NCBI GenBank assembly: GCA_030077755.1
Contig: JAQJZZ010000012.1
Span: forward strand, 1 to 64,000
DNA length: 64,000 nt
Source: Filosporella fistucella
Taxonomy: Eukaryota > Ascomycota > Leotiomycetes > Helotiales
Direction: 5' to 3'
Positions 19,168 to 30,670 of the stretch are shown in pieces (position 1 is the stretch's first letter; each line of letters begins with the position of its first letter). The notes below the pieces were generated by a model that was given only the letters and a program-made list of their open reading frames with translations, ran no database searches and had not been told where the DNA came from. Both the position numbers and the translations under genes were made by a program.

Positions 19168-19291
19168 CCGGGGTCAATGAAGTCCAACCGGTAAATGAGA
19201 TTTCTTAAAAAATCAGAGATCTTTCTAGAAAACTCAACAACACCAAACACCACCGAGAGAGAAGAATGCCGGGGTCAATGAAGTCCACCGG
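19168..19291 (-). promoter_or_regulatory. Two invariant-loop hairpins upstream of the helicase gene
   Basis: Dyads at 19168-19191 and 19269-19291 enclose loop TCAATGAAGT. The stem is CCGGGG on the left and CC(AA)CCGG or CC(A)CCGG on the right, so four GC pairs plus two inner pairs form with a one- or two-base bulge. The copies are 101 bp apart. The sequence just before the first copy (TTTTGAATTCC) is the same as before the copy at 4585 and nearly the same before that at 4675, showing that flanking sequence is also shared. Confidence 0.7.
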
Positions 19292-19346
19292 TGGGTTTCC
19301 TAAGAAACCAGAGAGCAGAAAGTTTCTAAGAAACGTTAGTATTTGA

Positions 19347-19615
19347 TTCTGCAGCGTTGATTTTGAAGACAGAAATATGATAAATGTCTGGAGGTGGGAG
19401 GAAGGATTGAATAGGTTTTGGTTCTGCAGCGCCGACTCTGAAGAGAGAAGCATGGCGATTGTAGGGATGATGGGCAGAAGAATGCACTTTCGACAGTACG
19501 TCGCTGCTCCAAAAGGAAAGGGGTGATGACTGTCTGGAGGCTGGGCATCTGGGAGGAAAAGCTTTTGATTGTGTCGCTGCTCCAAAGGCAAAGAGAGTGA
19601 TGCTTGTCTTGAGGG
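19347..19615 (-). repeat. Four degenerate units of about 75 bp upstream of the helicase gene
   Basis: On the minus strand a GGAGCAGCGAC/CGCTGCAGAA-type core recurs at about 19587, 19513, 19437 and 19362 (plus-strand cores at 19347, 19422, 19500 and 19573). Each is preceded by a CTTT/CTTC-rich stretch, and the spacing is 73-78 bp. The two outer pairs resemble each other more than the inner neighbours. The array lies 230-500 bp before the start codon, in the promoter or leader. Confidence 0.6.
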
Positions 19616-20709
19616 TAGTAGAGCGGATTCGATAGCATTGCAACTCCAGTATGGCCTTCATCAAGCTACAGGTACGATGTGGGTGGTACATCATGTCTGT
19701 ATTTCTCCAGCAGCTTTGCCAGCATTGTAGACACTTCCATTGTCTCAAGTAGCATACCAACGTAATCCTTAGCTCCTAGAGCTCCGATCCCCATGTATAG
19801 CATGTGTGTATGTATGTAGATCGATGATCTTTGCGCAACACCGCATGATCGAATCGTGGGAAGGTCGTAGAGAGGAATTTCGAGGTGGGAATTGCTTTTG
19901 GATGATCAGAAATAACAAGGGAGGTTATTACTTACGTGCGCAGAGCTTTTCGTGAGCGAAAAGCGGAAAATCCTTTGCATGTAAACTTTGTGTTCTGCAG
20001 ATTGAAGGTTGCGATGCGGGATGTTGATACCTCAATCGCGAGTTTAAAGGTCACGTGTTGATGTCAACAGGTAAGGCTGAGTTCTTGTAATAGTGCTATC
20101 TACAGCGAATGATTTCTTTATCATTTAATCAATCGGCCATCGAAATCTGGTATCTACGAATCCCCTCCGATCTATTATTCAAGATACAGATGACTTGGGC
20201 ATCCCCCCTTTTCTCTCGGTAAATTAACGAAGCTGACAAATCCTGCAGCAATGGTGTACAAGCCGATCATCAACACGATCTTCCCCACGGCTGACACGAT
20301 AATCACGAACACTCTGATCGTCCCAGCATATGAATCAGGACCTCATAAACCCAAACAGTATCAATCGGAGTGTTAAGATTTACGAGAATTCCCTCCCAGA
20401 TTCACCTTGCTCGCTAAAAGATATTCACGACAGGCGAGATGTTTACAGCAGCAGCTTCGTATAGATACCTCCCATCATCTCAAGGCACTTCGATAAGCTT
20501 GGAAAACAGGTCATGTACAAACGGGAGGCAGTGGGATTACGAATGGCGGGACTTGAACTTTGGACAGGGCGAGTAGAAATGTTGGAATCTCGGTGGCCAG
20601 ATAAAAGAATTGCGAAAGTATAAACTTGTAATATTCGGTGGCCAGATAACAGAATGCGAAAGTCTAAATAATATTACAAAAGGAAGATCTATCTACAAAC
20701 CCAATATTC
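19616..20709. other. Intergenic region between the helicase and the ABC transporter
   Basis: No gene seen. A 45-bp period direct repeat lies at 20591-20680 (CGGTGGCCAGATAA at 20591 and 20636), just past the stop of the ABC transporter gene. A CACGTG E-box occurs at 20052-20057. This stretch marks the change from intronless subtelomeric genes to intron-rich genes. Confidence 0.6.
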
Positions 20710-23700
20710 CTACTCCTTTTTCGCCTTCCCACTCTTCTTTTTCGGCACCCTCACCACCCAATACAAAAACACTGCCATCACTGCATTGAAAATGATAAAC
20801 GCCCATAAAATCCCAAAATTTCTCCACCTATGATTATAATCTGACCCAATGGCCTGCAGGAATTGATTTGTCTTGCTGATGGAGCAATACCTACAAGTCC
20901 CTGTAGCGTCATTGTTCTCAAGATATCCTCCAGCCACATACTGATTGATGTAAGTATCCAAATATTGGATGCAAGTCTGTCCAGCTGGAGCAATAAATTC
21001 TCTGAATTCATTTGCAGCACAAACCACATCTGTATTCGCAACACCAACAGATAACATTGCATCAACCAGGTATGTGAAAGGAGATACTCTGTACATGAAA
21101 ATCCAGAAGCGGGGAAAGACATCGGGTGATGCCAAAACACCACAAAAGACAAGTGTCAATGAGAACATCAAATTGGCGATATTACCACCAGTCTCAGCTG
21201 TATCGATGGCAGCGATAACCATGTTGGTAAATGTCGACGTGAAGAGTAAGAACTCCCATATCAGCAAGAACATCAATCCACCTCGTTCTGTAACTGCATC
21301 GGTAGGTTCAGCATTCTTGTAGAGCCCAATAGGATAATACCAGCAAAGGAAGATCAACACAGCCATCAGAGAATTCCACGGAATCTCCACCAATATATTG
21401 GAGATCATGAAAGCCTTCCATGAATAAGTCTTCGATGGCCTTTCGCGAGCCTCATATAAAGCTCTCTGAGTAACAAAGTGCGGCATGATTTGCTGAACGA
21501 GTTGCCCGAAGATTGTGAACAGCATGAAGATGGAAAACATCTGATTTTGCAACTCCTGTTGACTGGTTCCAGCATTGAAGAACGAAAATCCGATGAACAA
21601 AGCCGAGAATATGCAAAGTGATGCCTTTGAAAAGATGTAAGATGGTGTGCGCCAATATTGCTCGAAAACACGTTTCGCAACTTCCCATTGCTGAACAGCG
21701 AATGGAGCAGCGAACTCTCTGAAGCTTGCCTTGTCATCTGTCGATGTTGGTTGTGTCTCTCTTGGCCTCTCCTCCTTCAATCTATCCAGTTCGCGATGAA
21801 CATCCTTATATTCTTGACTATCCCTCCATGTTTGATGCCAATCAATATCAGTTGTAGTTCCTGGAGCAGCTCCAATAACCTCCAACATCCATTCGGCAGG
21901 ATTTGCTTCAGGTGGACAAGAGTGTGCTCCATTGCGTTCGAAATATTTCGTCAGGATATTGGCATTCTCTCCAACCTCTCCAAAATATACGGTTCGTCCA
22001 CCTTTGGCAAGGAAAAGTAATCGATCGAATCGTTGAAACAACATAGCAGAAGGTTGATGAATCTACAAAGTCAGCATGGTTCATCTAGGTCTTGAAATAC
22101 ATACTGTGCATAAAACGGCTTGTCCATTCTTGGTCAACTTCTCCATCAAATCACAAATAGCCCAAGAAGTTTGACTATCAAGACCAGAAGTTGGTTCATC
22201 CAAGAAAAGTAAAAGCTCAGGTTTGGCAGCCAATTCAACACCAATTGTCAATCTCTTTCGTTGCTCGACATTGAGACCTGAAAATTAGCAAAATTCAACC
22301 CGCAGATTCATCACATACCTTCCCCTGGAACACCAACAACTGCATCAGCATAATCCTCCATATCCAGCAACTTGATAACTTCGTTGACATAATCCAGCTT
22401 CTCTTGACGAGGAACCTTTGCAGGCTGTCGAAGTATTGCACTGAAATTCAAAGCTTCTCGCACAGTCGAAGTCGACAAATGTAAATCTTGTTGCTGAACA
22501 TATCCAGTCTTCCGTTGAAATGAAGCATCACGTTCCCTTCCATCGACCAACATACCACCTGTGATGATACCCATGGTTGTTCGAGTTGCCAAAACATCGA
22601 GAAGAGTTGTCTTTCCAGCTCCAGAAACACCCTGAAAGATTAGTCAAGCAAAGAAACCATCAGAGAACATACCATCAATGCTGTCAATGTACCAGGCTTC
22701 ACCCATCCATCAACGTGATCCAAAATCCGACGAGGTTCACCTTTAATTTTGATATCGTAGCAGACATCTTCCCAATGGAAGATTGCAGTCTGTTCCTTGA
22801 TAATTGCGGAAACGTCGGTCATAGTCTTCTCTGCAACAACGGTGCTAACCCCAGCCTCTTCATCTGATTTGTTCTTCACAGCCTTTGGAATATGTCCTCT
22901 TCTGAACAACAAGACTTCACCTTTGGACTTCTTGGCTGTGATGTATTCGGTGGCCATGATATAGCATGCACAAAGGCCGATGGCAAAGACCCAGAGGATT
23001 CCAAAGTTTCTAAAAAGTCAGATTGCTCACCTTACGAGTCAGGGTACTCACCTCCACTTATGCGATGGAAAGTATTGATACGATGAAGCAATAAAAGCCT
23101 CTCCACTGACAACATTGGACCCTGGAACAGCACCGACGGCGGAACAAACTCTCTGTGATGCTTCAACATTGGCGTATGCTGGACCTTGTGGAACAAATGC
23201 ACTTGGCAGACAAGTGAAATTGCGACCAACAAATTCGTTCACCATCAAACTTTCAAAACCATATGCTACAGGGTCAATATAATTAATCCATCTTGCCCAA
23301 CCTCGCATGTATGGAACAGGTAGTGCAAATCCAGTGTATATGACGATACCCAAGATCAAAACAGCAGCGGGAGCCATTGCTTGTGACAAAGTTCGGGATA
23401 CTGAGGCGATGGTTCGGAATAACATGGACATGACTAGAGTCAACATGAACGAGATCAATAGGAAGAAGAAGAAGTTCCCAGGATGACGATTCAAGTTGAC
23501 CATGAAGTATAATGTAGTGTTGAAAATGATGGCGTTTGCAATTTTGTAAGGCAGATCGGTCAACATTGAGGCAATGGCTTCGCAGGATGGATGGTACAGG
23601 GCATATCGTGAATGCTTCTCAACGATAGGACGTTGCGCATAGAGCGTCAAGATCTGGAAATGTCAGTATAGTGCATCAGGTCAGGAGCAGGGCATACATA

Positions 23701-25525
23701 CTTCGAGAGCAGAGCCAAAAGCATTCAGTAAAATAGCAAAGAACAGGATAGCACTTCTCGAGAAGAAACTATCAGTCGTCTCTGGCAGATTGTAGAAAAC
23801 ACTACTAATGACAAGAGCCATCATGAAGTTTCCGAAAAGCTGAGTGAATGTCAAACTTGGATCACCCTTCAATCTCCAGAAACCCCTTTGCAGACAAAGC
23901 TTGACCTGCCCGGTATACGAAAGAGTGTATGGACTGGAAATTCGTTGATGTTTCGATTGTTGGACGCGTCGAGAATCTTTGAACTCCTCCAGATGTTCAC
24001 CATCCAATTGATATTGTTGATTGTATGCATCAACCTCCTTCACAAGTGCGGCTCTCTCGGGACTCTTCTTCCACAAAGCCGCAAACTCATCAGGGGTTCT
24101 TGGTGTCTTTCCTTCGAATCCAGGTCGAATGACACGCTCCAAAGAGCTCGTCATCGATGTCAGGAAGTCAGCATCAGTCTGACGAGCTGGACATTCAAAA
24201 CCCATGTTGATAAAATATTGTTTCGCCTCAGTGCATCGACCAAAATATATCTGACGACCTTCGTAAAGAACCAAAACCTTATCAAAGATATCATAAGCAC
24301 TCTGAGGAGCTTGGTAGATTGCTACAACAGCAGTAGATCCAACAAGATCTGTAGATTGCCTCAAAGTCTTGCAAAACTCGATAGCATTAGCACTATCAAG
24401 GCCACGAGTGCTGTTATCCCAACATTGAAGTGGAGCACCACTCAAAGCAGCTTCGGCAATTGTGACACGCTTCCTTTCTCCACCACTAACTCCACGGACG
24501 AAATCATTTCCGACGAAGGTATTGATTGTGTGGGTGATACCGAAGGTTGCCATGATTACATCACGAAGTCGCTGTGCGAACTCCTGTCTGCCTATGCCTC
24601 CAGGGATGTGTCGTGGAGCTCTGGCTTGAGCAGCGAATTGAAGAGTTTGTCCAACCGTGAGCATAGGAAAATGCACATCAACTTCAGCAGTATAGATAGC
24701 CTCCCCTCGAAATTCGTTGTGCATTTGTTCTGGTCGAATACCTTGGTAATTAATCTTTGATTTCTCGTCGACATAAAATCCGTTTGTCTCTCCAGCGATG
24801 GTTTTGAGGAAGGTAGAACAACCACTACTCTAATCAGCGGGAATGTGACAACAACTGTAGGTAACTCACCTTCCAGGAGGACCTAGAACAACCAACATCT
24901 CACCAGCATGTACAACGCCATCCAAATCCTGCAAGATATCAATCTTACGGGGCTTGGCCATGCCAAGAAGTTTCTTGACAAGTCCAACTGCTTCTAGTGC
25001 AACATTGCCAACACTCTTTTGATAATCTGTTGCAGATCCAAATCCATAAACATACAAATCTTTGAAAGCAAATCCAGCCGTCCTCTGTTTCCATTTTTCT
25101 GGATCTCTTGCTTGAAGGTTGAGAAGTGACTTGGCGAAAGCACGAGGCATGAAATTGGGAGAAGATGGATCAAGTATTGAATCCTCTGCAGCTTCGAAAG
25201 GGTTCTGGTTGTAGACACTACGTTGAGATTGTGTAGTGTATTTTCTGGCCAATTTCAAAACTTCTTCATCCCTCCTCATCTCCTCCCTCTCTTCTCTTGT
25301 TGGAGCTCGTGCAAGATCATATGGGCCATCTTGTTTCTCATTGACCTCGTTGTCACCGGCCACGGTAGAGTCTTCGGATTCATCATAATCCCGACGAGGA
25401 TGCTCTCCAGGTCTTCCAGCTCCAATTTGGGCAGCTGATCGGTCGTAGCTTTCAAAAGTAAAGTTCCCTATCGAGTCAGCACGGTCTTCTTCACATCGTA
25501 TCGAGTACATACCGACTAAAGACAT
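20710..25525 (-). CDS. PDR-type (ABCG) multidrug efflux transporter, 1503 aa
   Basis: Eight exons join in frame: 25513-25525, 24870-25467, 23702-24824, 23052-23653, 22673-23009, 22319-22631, 22105-22277, 20710-22062. Introns are 41-48 nt. The layout is NBD-TMD-NBD-TMD. NBD1 has the PDR-typical degenerate P-loop [13 protein letters not shown], signature [14 protein letters not shown] and Walker [16 protein letters not shown]2 has canonical [23 protein letters not shown] and [13 protein letters not shown]. The C-terminal TMD has the Cys-containing extracellular loop usual for the family and ends in a basic tail ([10 protein letters not shown]). Such proteins export azoles, plant defence compounds and other hydrophobic chemicals across the plasma membrane; it resembles the AtrB/AtrD and CDR/PDR groups, but I cannot name the orthologue. 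The start was set at the ATG giving MSLVGNFTFES after removal of a 45-nt first intron. Confidence 0.93.
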
Positions 25526-27647
25526 GTTGTCGCGAATTGGAATGATCCAAATCTCCTTGCGAAACACGGCAGTCCAGGAAAATAAGAAGAATTAATCGAA
25601 GTAAATAATGATACAAAAAAATACAAGAGGGGACGCGAAAGGGGTTTTGACCATCAAAAAACGTCTCGTACCGAAAACGAGAAGCTCACTTGGCATTCGT
25701 CAGCGGCTCCGGGCTGGGAAAATGACTTCAATCGGATGGGTCAGGAGTAAGGCTCCGAATGATAGCCTTGCCCGGAAAAGAGGTTATCAGAACCAATAAA
25801 AGTTGTCTATTGGAACGCGAAAACGGTCTAGAAAGGTTGATTTCCTTCCGAGATATTGTTGTGCACGCCATGATAGGGAATTATGCACGGAAGAGTCGAG
25901 AATTGTTCAAATATCAACCTTTGCGGGGCGGATTGTGCAAAACCCGCATCCGTGGGAACGAAAACGAAAACGCTAACACGGAAGACATTGCTTTCCCTGC
26001 CCGAGATAAACTTCTGGACCGATTCTGATCCAGACCCGTCTATCCGAATCACATCGACCAATGACGCCTTGCGTACAAAGTATATTTGGCTGCAAATCAC
26101 GTATTACTCGTCCAAAAATACAACTAATCTTGGTCATCAAAATCCCAGTAGTGGAGAAACGGCAACGGGCAACTCTAAATCTCTATTTCGATGACGGCAA
26201 CATTTGACGAGACACTTCCATCGTCTCGGCGGACATCATAACGGCTATCTTTGAAATGCCAGATCATTAGAGGTTCCATCTCTGGTCTACATCATCCCAA
26301 CCTTTCAATCAATCACCCAGCTAGGCACGACTGATGCGCATAGCAGAAACCATGTGGCATAAGAGCCTTCAGAATCTAGATTAGACACCATCTTTGTCTA
26401 GAAACCGCAGCAGCAACCCTTTTTCGGGGTCCAGTTGATCATATCTTGGACCCTTCGAAGGGCAGAAACATCACAGCCTTGCATGTAGGCATGACGCAAA
26501 GGGTACTCCTAGGATACTATCCGGAGAACGATTCCTGACCTAATTGCTTCACAAAATCGCACGACCATCAAATATTGCGAACTGCCTGATTCGATGATGC
26601 ACCGAACCCAAGATCGAATCGTCATCCCACATTTTTCCTCCAGATTCATCGACCAGACTTCAGCATCAACCTTTCTCCATCAACAACTTCAGTGCATCCA
26701 AGTACGACATCTTGCCAGTTACTGCATAGGCGAAGTAGTATGCAAACGACTTCCGATGGCCCATGAAGTCGGGATGGGATGATTCGAAGCTGCTCGCTCG
26801 AATATGAAAAGGGGGAGGAAGGTCTTCGACAGTACAGACTTTGCTGAAGGTGCGTATCCCGAACTCATTCGGTCAAGGTTCAAAGGGAGGTAATGTCGAA
26901 TATTGTGTAGGCTCGCTGCTTCAACAGAGACGAAGGATTCTGTTTCATTCTCTATGGCGACGTACATGACGAAAAATTGCCGATGTCAGAAACACCTGCT
27001 GGGAAATATGAAGCCAAACTCGTGTCTATCCTACCTACCTACGCACATTCTCACTCCAAACAAAAACCACCTGCCAAAGAACAAACAAAATGATCAAATG
27101 GAAATACCCCGAAAATAACGAGCCATTCCCGTGACTCTCGGCGTGCATCAAGGCCAAGAGGCGGGATGAAATCTGAGCACAAAATGACTGGAGGAAAATT
27201 GACTTTCCGCTCCAACAGCGGAATCGTCCCTCTAAGTACAAGATTGTCTTGGAAAGTCGAGGGGTTCTCCTCTCTTATGTACACATGAACTCAGGGGAAA
27301 TGGTGGGGGATTCAAATGCGGAATATCTATTTTATCCGGAATTTGGTAACAATCTCCACAAGTCTCTCGCCCAGAACCACATTAATTGGTCAATTGGTAC
27401 CTCATCTGGAGAACCCCAGCTTTACTCCACACGATCTACAAACCTCACTAACTGAAAATGGTGTCAACCACGATATCTACATCCTGCACTTCCTATATTC
27501 AATGATGACTCCGTCTTGGCCAATGCAGACCAAGCAAAACAATATCATCTTGACATTTGGGACGTTCCTGACCCAAATCTATCAAGAATTTGCATACCAA
27601 GACGGAGAAATGTTGTGAGCTCTTTGAAAGGAAGCAATTTGTACAGC
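25526..27647. other. Shared upstream region of the divergent ABC transporter and pectate lyase genes
   Basis: About 2.1 kb between two divergently transcribed genes. Only short unsupported ORFs are present, and no RNA gene or transposon was recognised. It must contain both promoters. Confidence 0.6.
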
Positions 27648-27656
27648 TATATAAAT
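27648..27656 (+). promoter_or_regulatory. TATA box of the pectate lyase gene
   Basis: TATATAAAT lies 98 bp before the start codon, a usual distance for an inducible fungal gene. Confidence 0.6.
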
Positions 27657-27745
27657 ACTGCATGTGAAAAACTTCAAGAAATCAGCATCACTGTTCTTGA
27701 TACCATTCAACCTTTGACCAGCTCTCTCGGCTTCCAGACGACATC

Positions 27746-29165
27746 ATGAAGTTCAATTGCAGCCTTGTCACTCTAGGCTGTATTGCCTCAGCCTCAGCAC
27801 AAAACTGCAATGCAGATAATTGTCTCCGTGCTTATCGCAATCCAACTCGCATTGCAGAAGCAAGAGCATTTTGTGGCACATTCACAACCGCTTCTGCAAG
27901 TGTCGTCCCAACCTTTGTAGCCCAAGCTTGCACCGGAGACGTTGCGAGTCGCGCCAGCAGTGCCTGCAGCTGTATTGCTACTGCTACTTCAGCTTCTGCT
28001 ACATCAGTATGTTCATTCTTTGACACCATACCCAATATACCATGAACTCACGATTTGCTAGCCTGCGACCCCTACCGTCTGCGGCACCGATGCGAGCTAC
28101 CCCCCAATTGCACTGCCCACAGGCGCATTCGACCTCGAAGGATACGCCAAAGACAACCCGATTGGCCCAGTTAGTGGAGGAGCTGGTGGTCCAACAACAA
28201 CAATCACAGCTGGTAGTACAGGTGCCAATGCGGCATTAGTAGCAGCAGCCACAGTAGGTTTCTCGACCCCCAATGTGACCCAATATCTAATTATTTCTCA
28301 GGGTACCAGCAGCTTGAATATTGTCATTGAAGGCGAATTCAACCTCCCAGCACGACTCCGAGTTGGCTCCAACAAATCAATCATCGGACGAAATGGTACA
28401 ATTGGAACAAATGGTATTACCATCGCCAACTCAGACAACGTTATTGTTCGAAACACCAGAGTCACTGGAGTCCTCGATAATGACTGCATCACAATTCAGA
28501 ATACTACTCGTGTCTGGATTGACCACAATGATCTCTCTTCAAATCCAAACATCATAAAGAATGGACCAGATCTTTACGTACGTACCCACGTTAGCTGAAA
28601 TGTATTCCACTAACAGTCACAGGACGGTCTCTTGGATGTTATTCGTGCCTCAGATTGGATTACAATCTCTTGGAATTATCTCCACGACCACTACAAAGCA
28701 TCCCTCGTTGGAAACAACGATCAATTCCGAGCTATTGACTTTGGTCATCTTCACTTGACATATCATCACAATTACTGGAAGAATCTCGGCACCCGTGGAA
28801 ATGCAGGTCGATTCGGACATCAGCATTTGTACAATAACTACTACAAGGACTTCCGATACCAAGCTATTCACTCCCGATCAGACAACCAAGTACTTGTAGA
28901 GGGAAATGTCTTCACTGGAGATACCCGTGAAGCATTGAGCACATACGGTCTCGTCATTCCAGAGGATTCACCAAACACTTCTCCTCTTGGAGATTACGAA
29001 ATTGACGGTTATGCCAACCTTGGTGCCGAGAACGACTTTGGGGGATCTGGGGTCAACATCACTCAAGTCGGGAACTTTACCACTGCACCATACAGCTACA
29101 AGCTGACTCCTCTCGCGGATGTTCCTGCTTTGGTTGTCAGGTATTCCGGTTTGAACAAATTGTAA
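27746..29165 (+). CDS. Secreted pectate lyase, polysaccharide lyase family 1, 423 aa
   Basis: Exons 27746-28006, 28062-28253, 28302-28577 and 28623-29165 all join at phase 0. A signal peptide (MKFNCSLVTLGCIASASA) is followed by a Cys-rich segment of about 75 residues (NCNADNC ... AFC ... QAC ... CSC) and a T/G/S linker. The parallel beta-helix lyase domain follows, with SIIGRNGTIGTNGI, VRNTRV, VWIDHNDLSS, DGLLDV, ITISWNYLHDHYKASLVG, HLTYHHNYWKN, RGNAGRFGHQHLYNN. The Asp residues in WIDH and DGLLDV and the Arg in AGRFGH fit the calcium and catalytic positions of PL1. It cleaves de-esterified pectin by beta-elimination outside the cell. The Cys-rich front part is not part of the minimal PL1 fold and may bind wall polymers or stabilise the enzyme. 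Confidence 0.92.
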
Positions 29166-29690
29166 ATCTGTCAGTGGTCGTGAGGGTGTGAAATAGAAAT
29201 ATGGTAGATATATGGGTAAATTGTAATGTTTCAGTGTAGAGATAATACGAAATTCATCCTCGAGTGGAATCCGTCTTTTCGTGGTAGGGTGCACCAGTGG
29301 CAAGGCTGAGAATCGCGGAGCATTGCATTCAGCCTCCCACGCAATTCCAAGATATTGAAGCCATGTGATATCCCTTCAACCTTTTCCACCTTGACCCAGC
29401 CTCATGGCCAAGCAGACCCTTCTGGACCCTACATGCATGGCAAGCAGGTTCGTTCTCGCATTTAAGGTATCGGAATTACTAGATCGGTGTTAATTGAGGA
29501 AGACCGAGAAATCTTGGCTGAAATCATTTCTTGGCACACGGCAATAAGGTTTTGGAGTTTGCGTCAGACGATTACAAAGATCCATACTGCGCCTCGTCTG
29601 ATATCCTCGGCGCCAAAGGATGAATCATTCGGAACATCAACGATGAATAAGCGTGGAATTGTTGACGATGGTAGGAGTTCCACGAGGTGT
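29166..29690. other. Intergenic region, nothing recognised
   Basis: Contains the 3' flank of the pectate lyase gene and the promoter of the next small gene; no repeats or RNA genes seen. Confidence 0.6.
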
Positions 29691-29697
29691 ATATAAA
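29691..29697 (+). promoter_or_regulatory. TATA box of the small-protein gene
   Basis: ATATAAA (TATATAAAG context) sits 132 bp before the ATG at 29823, supporting that this short gene is transcribed. Confidence 0.5.
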
Positions 29698-29822
29698 GTG
29701 CTTGAGACTCGCACCTTTTGATTCTCCATCAAAGGATCATCAAAGCCCCGCAATCGAATCAATTGAATAATTCACAAGTCACCTCATAATTAATTCCAAC
29801 AAATCAAACTTATCAACTCAGA

Positions 29823-30066
29823 ATGTCTCTTTTCAGCAAAAAGGGAACCAAGAATCCCGCAGAGCGTGCGGAACGGTTAAGAGTGAAGGAGCATGAGAAG
29901 ACCCAAAAGATGAGGGAGAAATATTGGAGTCGTCCCAAGTAAGCACCAATCTGATGGAAGTTTAGTTGAGATAGCGCGACTAACAACGCGTAGGAAAGTA
30001 GAAACCAAAGATCCAATTCTTGGATCATATTTTGGAATGTTCCCTAGAACGTCGATGGAGTATTAA
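29823..30066 (+). CDS. Small basic protein, 62 aa, two exons
   Basis: Exons 29823-29938 and 29994-30066 flank a 55-nt intron with a GTAAGC donor, a GACTAAC branch site and an acceptor at GCGTAG. The product starts MSLFSKKGTKNPAERAER, runs through a highly charged helix (EHEKTQKMREKYWSRPKK) and ends with GSYFGMFPRTSMEY. No family is recognised and there is no signal peptide. The good splice signals and upstream TATA box argue for a real gene. Without the intron the frame would end after 39 residues. Confidence 0.6.
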
Positions 30067-30670
30067 TGCGGGAAGGTCAGCAATCGGTCAGGGGAAGTGA
30101 GAAATTCGGCATTGGCCAATTATTCGAGGGAGTTCAGGGCGTGGAACGGGATACAGGATATAGACTCGACATTGTAAGCGTGGAGCGTGTTTGAGCGAAT
30201 TTAGCGTGCTGCGAAATTCTGGATGAAGGTTGTAACAGGAATACAATAACATCAATTGAACCAGTTTCAACGGCATTCTTCTGTTGCCAATCCACACCAT
30301 ACTGCATGTGAATCTTCCGGCAATGCGCCTGACGGTTTTGGATCCCAAAAGCAGCCCCAGATTTGAATTCGGAAAGAAGACGCTGGTCTCGCGGAATATC
30401 TACGAGAGAATTCATTGTCACTAGTCAGGACGTCTATATGGACAGACAACTCTTTGCTCTTCAACTTGAAGTCGGTGTTTCCCGTTTTCGCGGCGGCAGC
30501 AGTTGCCAGGCACAGTCCTGAGTGATACAGATCTGCTCGAGGAAAAGCTGGCGGTGGAGGAATGAACGACACAGCAGTATCACCTACGCCAATGGAGGCA
30601 AAACAAACACAATATCCAGAATACATTACATCTATTAGCACAGGTTTCCCGTGCAACACCAAACTCCACG
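30067..30670. other. Intergenic region between convergent genes
   Basis: About 600 bp between the small-protein gene and the stop of the OPT transporter. Only short unsupported ORFs are present. Confidence 0.6.

Noticed and set aside
4585..19291. Hairpin motif as part of a coding sequence (GGCTTCATTGAC reads GFID)
   Set aside because: Different copies lie in different frames with nearby stops, and the differing stems stay complementary, which a protein explanation does not predict.
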